Assembly (NCBI GenBank): GCA_002493305.1
Contig: DKYJ01000010.1
Location: 1-17,733, forward strand
Reading direction: 5' to 3'
DNA length: 17,733 nucleotides
Source: Clostridiales bacterium UBA7103
Lineage (GTDB): Bacteria > Bacillota > Clostridia > Oscillospirales > Oscillospiraceae
In this document: one piece after another, positions 13,948 to 17,733 of the stretch
Layout of the letters: each line of letters starts with the position of its first letter
Position numbering within the stretch: the first letter of the stretch is position 1
Made by a program: the position numbers and the translations under genes
The notes under the pieces: model-generated
Databases searched by the model: none
What the model saw: the letters and a program-made list of their open reading frames with translations, nothing else
Told to the model about the DNA's origin: nothing

Positions 13948-15984
13948 GTGAAACTCAAGAAAAAAACATTGACTTTGCTATGCGTCGCTTTGGCGCTTAT
14001 CCTGCTGGGCAGTGTGCTGGCAGGAGTGTTCAACTCCGGCGCGGGGGCAACTAGGGTCAGCCGCATCCGCTTTGACGGCGGGCATGGCGAGCTCAGCGGG
14101 CTTCTCTATATGCCCAAGGACGCTTCGGCGGAGAACCCCAAGCCCACTATTATTGTCACTCACGGCTATCTCAACTCTGCTGAGATGCAGGACGCAAACG
14201 CCGTGGAGCTTTCCCGCCGCGGATTCGTAGTGCTGGCTCTCGACCAGTACGACCACGGTCACTCCAAGCTCAGCCACGAGAACTACTCCGATGTCAGCTT
14301 CTTCGGCGTTTGGCTGCCCTTCTGGGTCAACTCCATGAATGACGCCGTGCAGTATATGTACGAGCAGCCATATGTCCTCAAGGACGAAAACGGTAACGGC
14401 ATTATCGGCGTTACCGGCCACTCTATGGGCGGCTTTTCGAGCACCATGGCCCTGTGCATGGACGAGGCGCAGGCTGCCGAGACCGGTGTCAGAAAGATTT
14501 ACGCCGGCCTTACCGAGGGCTCTGACTTCTCTTACACCAGCATTGTTGGCTTTGACGCGGCCACGGCTGACGCTTTGGGCGGCGGACGCATCATGGGTAA
14601 GGTCTGCGCCCAGTATGATGAGTTCTTCTTCAATGATCCCACCGTTGAGGGCGGCACCGTGCGCCACAAGGACTATGTCTCCACTCCCGACGGCATGACC
14701 TTCCTCCAGCAGAGCGAGCCTGCGCAGGCAAACACTTGGTACGACACAGCCGACGGCGGCCGCCGCATCATCTATCAGCCTGCCCAAACTCACCCTTGGA
14801 ACCACTTCTCAGCCGAAACCACCGGCTATGCCGTGTCCTTCTATATGACCGCCTTTGCCGATTATGCGGACGGCCTTAAGGACATTGCTCCCTCCAGCCA
14901 GATGTGGCAGTGGAAGGAGGCCTTTGAGTGCGTGGCTCTGGTAGGCTTCATCATGCTGCTCATCGCCGTGGCTTCTATTCTCATAGAGCTGCCCTTCTTC
15001 AGCAAGGCGAAGAGCGGCGAGCTTGCCGTCAAGCCCTCCGTCACTGGCGGAAAGAAGGCTGTCACCGCCATTGTACTCATTGTCGCGGTGCTGCTGCCTG
15101 CGGTTGTATTTGAGCCGCTTATGGACGGCGGCGCGCAGAGCGTCATCGTTCAGATCCTGTTCTACGCCGGTCTGCTTGTCGTGGTCGGAGGCGTAGTAGC
15201 CCTTATAATCAACCTCACCAAGGCCAAAGAAAAGGCAATGACAGTTGGCAGCGTCGTGATGATCCTCGCGGGCGGTCTGCTGGCCCTTGTGTGCAAGCTG
15301 CCCATGTACCAGAATTACGGCTTCTGGACGGCTCCCGGCCTTAACAGCATTGCCTACTGGACTATCGGCTGCGCGCTTATAAGTCTCTGCATCCTCAGCA
15401 CTGTTTATATCTGCATGAAGGCCAAGGACGGCTTCCGCTTTGCCGATTATGGCGTGAGCTTCAAGCCCATGGTCATTGTGGCCGGCCTCTGCACCGCTCT
15501 CGTCACCGTAGTGCTGGGCTATGCGGTTCTGTTCCTGATGGACGCGCTCTTTAAGGCGGACTTCCGTATCTGGACATTTGCGTTCAAGACCTTTGACGCG
15601 AACATTCTTCCCGCGATCCTCCGCTATCTGCCCACTTTCCTGCTGTTCTACATAATTTCCACAGCGGGCATCACCGTGAACACCAACACCGAGAAGCTCC
15701 AGGGCGTCAAGGGTTATCTGCTCGCCATCGCCCTAAACGCTGGCGGCGCGGCGCTCTGGCTTGCGGTGCAGTATATCGCTCTGTTCGCTGGCGGCGTGGC
15801 GGCCTTCCCCGGCAGCGCCCTGTCCGGCATAGAGCTGGTTGCAATGGTGCCGACGCTCGCGATCGCGGCTGTCATCTCCCGCAGCCTCTATAAAAAGACC
15901 GGCAACATCTGGACGCCCGCTTTCCTCAACGCAATTCTCATGACCACAATGGCGGTTGCAAACACCATGGTCGCTTTCAGGTAA
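13948..15984 (+). CDS. Alpha/beta hydrolase fused to a polytopic membrane domain
   Basis: This 678-residue protein starts with a signal anchor (about residues 6-26). An alpha/beta hydrolase domain follows (about 35-310): oxyanion-loop segment VTHGYLNS, nucleophile Ser159 in GHSMGG, and His282/His286 in HPWNHFS as the catalytic His. About ten hydrophobic helices run from residue 330 to the C-terminus. The final segment (KKTGNIWTPAFLNAILM) faintly recalls the last CPBP/CAAX-protease helix, but with Asn where those have His. The start is GTG 13948 with GGGAGG at 13935-13940, seven bases upstream; in-frame ATG 13933 would overlap that RBS. Codons are strongly C/G-ending, as in well-expressed genes. 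Topology predicts the hydrolase outside the membrane. Substrate unknown; a lipid, peptide or ester target is possible. It is divergent from, and probably controlled by, the MarR operon. Confidence 0.85.
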   Translation: MKLKKKTLTLLCVALALILLGSVLAGVFNSGAGATRVSRIRFDGGHGELSGLLYMPKDASAENPKPTIIVTHGYLNSAEMQDANAVELSRRGFVVLALDQYDHGHSKLSHENYSDVSFFGVWLPFWVNSMNDAVQYMYEQPYVLKDENGNGIIGVTGHSMGGFSSTMALCMDEAQAAETGVRKIYAGLTEGSDFSYTSIVGFDAATADALGGGRIMGKVCAQYDEFFFNDPTVEGGTVRHKDYVSTPDGMTFLQQSEPAQANTWYDTADGGRRIIYQPAQTHPWNHFSAETTGYAVSFYMTAFADYADGLKDIAPSSQMWQWKEAFECVALVGFIMLLIAVASILIELPFFSKAKSGELAVKPSVTGGKKAVTAIVLIVAVLLPAVVFEPLMDGGAQSVIVQILFYAGLLVVVGGVVALIINLTKAKEKAMTVGSVVMILAGGLLALVCKLPMYQNYGFWTAPGLNSIAYWTIGCALISLCILSTVYICMKAKDGFRFADYGVSFKPMVIVAGLCTALVTVVLGYAVLFLMDALFKADFRIWTFAFKTFDANILPAILRYLPTFLLFYIISTAGITVNTNTEKLQGVKGYLLAIALNAGGAALWLAVQYIALFAGGVAAFPGSALSGIELVAMVPTLAIAAVISRSLYKKTGNIWTPAFLNAILMTTMAVANTMVAFR

Positions 15985-15998
15985 AATTCCATAAATGC

Positions 15999-16031
15999 AA
16001 ATCTCCCCGGAAAAAGTCCGGGGAGATTTTT
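15999..16031. terminator. Bidirectional terminator between hydrolase gene and cysK
   Basis: AAATCTCCCCGGA (15999-16011) pairs perfectly with TCCGGGGAGATTT (16017-16029) around loop AAAAG, with T-runs on both strands. It lies between two convergent genes. Confidence 0.9.
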
Positions 16032-16045
16032 CTCTATTTAATGAT

Positions 16046-16978
16046 TCAGTCCGCAAACAGGGGAGAGGAAAGGTAGCGCTCGCCGGTATCAGGCAAGAGA
16101 GCGACGATGGTTTTGCCCTTGTTCTCAGGCCGTTTTGCAAGCTCTAAGGCCGCGTGGAGCGCAGCACCAGAGGATATTCCCACCAGCACGCCCTCTTTGC
16201 GCCCTATCAGCTTTCCGGCTGCAAATGCGTCATCATTTTCAACGGCAATGACTTCGTCATAGAGCTTGGTGTCCAATACATCGGGGACAAAGCCTGCCCC
16301 TATGCCCTGAATTTTATGGGAGCCGGCAATACCGCGACTCAGCACGGGGGAGGAGGCAGGCTCAACAGCAACAACCTTTATCTCCGGCTTTTTCTCCTTG
16401 AGAAACTGTCCCACGCCGGTAATAGTACCGCCGGTACCGACGCCTGCCACAAAGAAATCAAGCTCTCCGTCCGTATCCTCCCAAATCTCGGGGCCGGTCG
16501 TCGCCTTGTGCGCGGCAGGATTTGCTGGATTGACAAATTGACCGGGAATGAAGCTGTTTGGAATTTCCTTGGAAAGCTCATCTGCCTTTGCAATGGCTCC
16601 CTTCATGCCCTTGGAGCCGTCCGTAAGCACAAGCTCGGCGCCATAGGCCTTCATGAGCTGGCGGCGCTCAACGCTCATAGTCTCCGGCATAACGATAATG
16701 ATACGGTAGCCCCTCGCGGCGGCAACGCTTGCAAGGCCTATGCCGGTGTTGCCCGAGGTGGGCTCAATGATAACGGAATCGGACTTAAGAAGCCCCCGAG
16801 CCTCGGCATCGTCTATCATAGCCTTTGCAATGCGATCCTTCGCGCTGCCGGCAGGGTTAAAATATTCAAGCTTTACAAGGATACGCGCTTCAAGCTTTTC
16901 TGCTTTTTCTATGTTAGTCAGCTCAAGCAGGGGAGTCCTGCCAATAAGATGGTCAACGGATTTATATATCTTACTCAT
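16046..16978 (-). CDS. cysK: Cysteine synthase (O-acetylserine sulfhydrylase)
   Basis: This 310-residue PLP-dependent enzyme makes cysteine from O-acetylserine and sulfide in the cytosol. The PLP lysine is Lys47 in NPAGSAKDR. The substrate loop PTSGNTG is at about 73-79, the phosphate-binding GTGGT at about 180-184, and the GISSGA loop near 267. ATG at plus 16976-16978 is chosen because GGAGG lies nine bases upstream on the minus strand; the frame continues 17 codons further upstream without an RBS. It is transcribed away from an Rrf2 regulator with a 214-base gap that holds promoters for both. In Bacillus, CysK partners the Rrf2 protein CymR as co-repressor, so regulation of cysK by the neighbour is likely. 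CysK rather than CysM is favoured by overall motifs. Confidence 0.96.
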   Translation of the reverse strand: MSKIYKSVDHLIGRTPLLELTNIEKAEKLEARILVKLEYFNPAGSAKDRIAKAMIDDAEARGLLKSDSVIIEPTSGNTGIGLASVAAARGYRIIIVMPETMSVERRQLMKAYGAELVLTDGSKGMKGAIAKADELSKEIPNSFIPGQFVNPANPAAHKATTGPEIWEDTDGELDFFVAGVGTGGTITGVGQFLKEKKPEIKVVAVEPASSPVLSRGIAGSHKIQGIGAGFVPDVLDTKLYDEVIAVENDDAFAAGKLIGRKEGVLVGISSGAALHAALELAKRPENKGKTIVALLPDTGERYLSSPLFAD

Positions 16979-17086
16979 TTTTTGATTCCTCCAGATAAAT
17001 AAATTATTTTTTTCCAAACGAGAAAACAAAGGTCAACATCGTCTTAAATTAAAAACTTGATACCTCATAATAAAACCAACCTCTTC

Positions 17087-17130
17087 AATAGGTATGTAGG
17101 AATATTAACATTGAAACTTTGCTTTGTCAA
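17087..17130 (-). promoter_or_regulatory. cysK promoter with candidate Rrf2 operator
   Basis: On the minus strand, TTGACA (plus 17125-17130), a 17-base spacer and TAATAT (plus 17102-17107). Just downstream, plus 17087-17101 carries AATAGGTATGTAGGA at the predicted start site; its GGTAT and GGAATAT elements loosely recall CymR/Rrf2 sites. The operator part is tentative. Confidence 0.6.
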
Positions 17131-17140
17131 TAAAAAAATA

Positions 17141-17169
17141 TTGTTTTTGATCTATTCGTGGGTTATAAT
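17141..17169 (+). promoter_or_regulatory. Promoter of the Rrf2 regulator gene
   Basis: TTGTTT (17141-17146), exactly 17 bases, TATAAT (17164-17169). It lies back to back with the cysK promoter, so one bound regulator could affect both. Confidence 0.75.
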
Positions 17170-17192
17170 CATACTGAAATGGAGGGTTGCCT

Positions 17193-17624
17193 ATGCTGAT
17201 TTCTACTCGCGGCAGATACGCTCTGCGTGTTCTGACGGATATGGCTGAGCATCAGGCGGCGGGATACGTACCGCTTAAGGAGATTGCGGCGCGTCAGGAA
17301 ATTTCTGAAAAATATCTGGAGAGCATCGTCAAAGCACTTGTGGCGGATGGGGTGCTTGTGGGTCTGCGCGGCAAGGGCGGCGGTTATAGGCTCGTAAAAG
17401 CACCGGACGAGTATAAAGTTGGCGACATCCTTCGCCTTATGGAGAACGGCCTTGCCCCGGTTGCCTGCCTTGAGGATGGCGCACAGCCCTGTCAACATAT
17501 GGCAGAATGCCGGACGCTTCCCATGTGGCGAGGGCTCAATACTGTCATAAACGATTACCTTGATAAGTTCTCTATCGCGGATTTGATGAAGAGGGAAAAC
17601 GATAACTTTGATTTTGTAATTTAG
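17193..17624 (+). CDS. Rrf2/IscR family transcriptional regulator
   Basis: This 143-residue winged-helix regulator starts with the typical MLISTRGRYALRVLTDMA. The HTH is at about 27-50 (LKEIAARQEISEKYLESIV) and the wing at LRGKGGGYRL. Three cysteines, Cys92, Cys100 and Cys106 (spacing C-x7-C-x5-C), lie where IscR has its 2Fe-2S ligands. This suggests an iron-sulfur or redox sensor rather than a cysteine-free CymR. The start is ATG 17193 with GGAGGG at 17181-17186; a TTG two codons earlier would collide with the RBS. It is divergent from cysK, so it probably links sulfur assimilation to Fe-S or cysteine status. That role is inferred from context. Confidence 0.92.
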   Translation: MLISTRGRYALRVLTDMAEHQAAGYVPLKEIAARQEISEKYLESIVKALVADGVLVGLRGKGGGYRLVKAPDEYKVGDILRLMENGLAPVACLEDGAQPCQHMAECRTLPMWRGLNTVINDYLDKFSIADLMKRENDNFDFVI

Positions 17625-17657
17625 CCGATCCTCTCACCTGATATGGTGCGATTATAG

Positions 17658-17686
17658 TTGACTATTTCCACCGCTTATGCTAAAAT
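17658..17686 (+). promoter_or_regulatory. tRNA promoter
   Basis: TTGACT (17658-17663), 17 bases, extended -10 TGCTAAAAT (17678-17686). A start near 17693 leaves a short 5' leader for RNase P. Confidence 0.75.
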
Positions 17687-17700
17687 AAGCTCTGCTTGAC

Positions 17701-17733
17701 GCTGGTATAGCTCAGTCGGTAGAGCAGCTGATT
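17701..17733 (+). tRNA. Partial tRNA gene, 5' half (possibly tRNA-Thr)
   Basis: Acceptor 5' strand GCTGGTA, then TA, D-arm GCTC-AGTCGGTA-GAGC, A26, the anticodon-stem 5' strand GCTGA and TT at positions 32-33. The window stops at the base before the anticodon, so identity cannot be read. The body resembles Firmicute tRNA-Thr as I recall it, but that is a guess. Confidence 0.85.

Noticed and set aside
16154..17002. 282-codon open frame on the plus strand
   Set aside because: It is antisense to cysK, which has all PLP-enzyme motifs. No RBS or recognisable domain supports the plus-strand frame.
17635..17648. Terminator after the Rrf2 gene
   Set aside because: CACC/GGTG gives only a four-base stem with no T-run, so it is too weak to call.

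Overview
The window reads as a chromosomal segment of a low-redundancy, moderately GC-rich Firmicute, most likely a gut clostridial lineage of the Oscillospiraceae type. This rests on strong AGGAGG-type ribosome binding sites, frequent GTG/TTG starts, tightly packed operons, sigma-A-like promoters, and a typical Firmicutes gene set (mini-RNase III, RqcH, TepA-like ClpP homologue, FtsK/SpoIIIE, Rrf2 regulator, MarR regulator). No mobile element, CRISPR array or rRNA gene was seen, and all gaps between genes are shorter than 300 bases. The lineage assignment is inference.

Layout. Positions 1-87 hold the tail of an intergenic repeat and a terminator from an upstream unit. 92-2174 is a three-gene rightward operon with its own strong promoter: a DUF2975-like polytopic membrane protein, a small XRE/Cro-type regulator and a single-pass anchored protein of unknown function. 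2181-5942 is a housekeeping operon: prfA (release factor 1), a fused TsaC-CoaE protein (tRNA t6A biosynthesis plus the last step of CoA synthesis) and an M18 aminopeptidase. 5943-6101 is an intergenic block with a perfect hairpin, a second copy of the repeat found at position 1 and a GNRA-capped terminator. 6143-6775 encodes a TepA/ClpP-like serine protease homologue.

6794-12777 is a second housekeeping operon. A good promoter and a leader of about 230 nt with possible RNA structure precede uppP (undecaprenyl-diphosphate phosphatase), ftsK/spoIIIE (DNA translocase), mrnC (mini-RNase III) and rqcH (ribosome quality control). It ends in a strong bidirectional terminator shared with the convergent marR gene.

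12781-16031 is a divergent accessory locus. Leftward lie an anchored protein of unknown function and a MarR regulator. Rightward lies a large protein with an alpha/beta hydrolase domain in front of about ten membrane helices. The 204-base region between them carries two good opposed promoters, a 13-bp inverted repeat placed between them, and a perfect 17-bp palindrome over the start of the hydrolase transcript. This is the best candidate in the window for an undescribed regulated system.

16046-17624 is a sulfur/Fe-S locus: cysK faces away from an IscR-like Rrf2 regulator with three cysteines. The window ends inside a tRNA gene, just before its anticodon.
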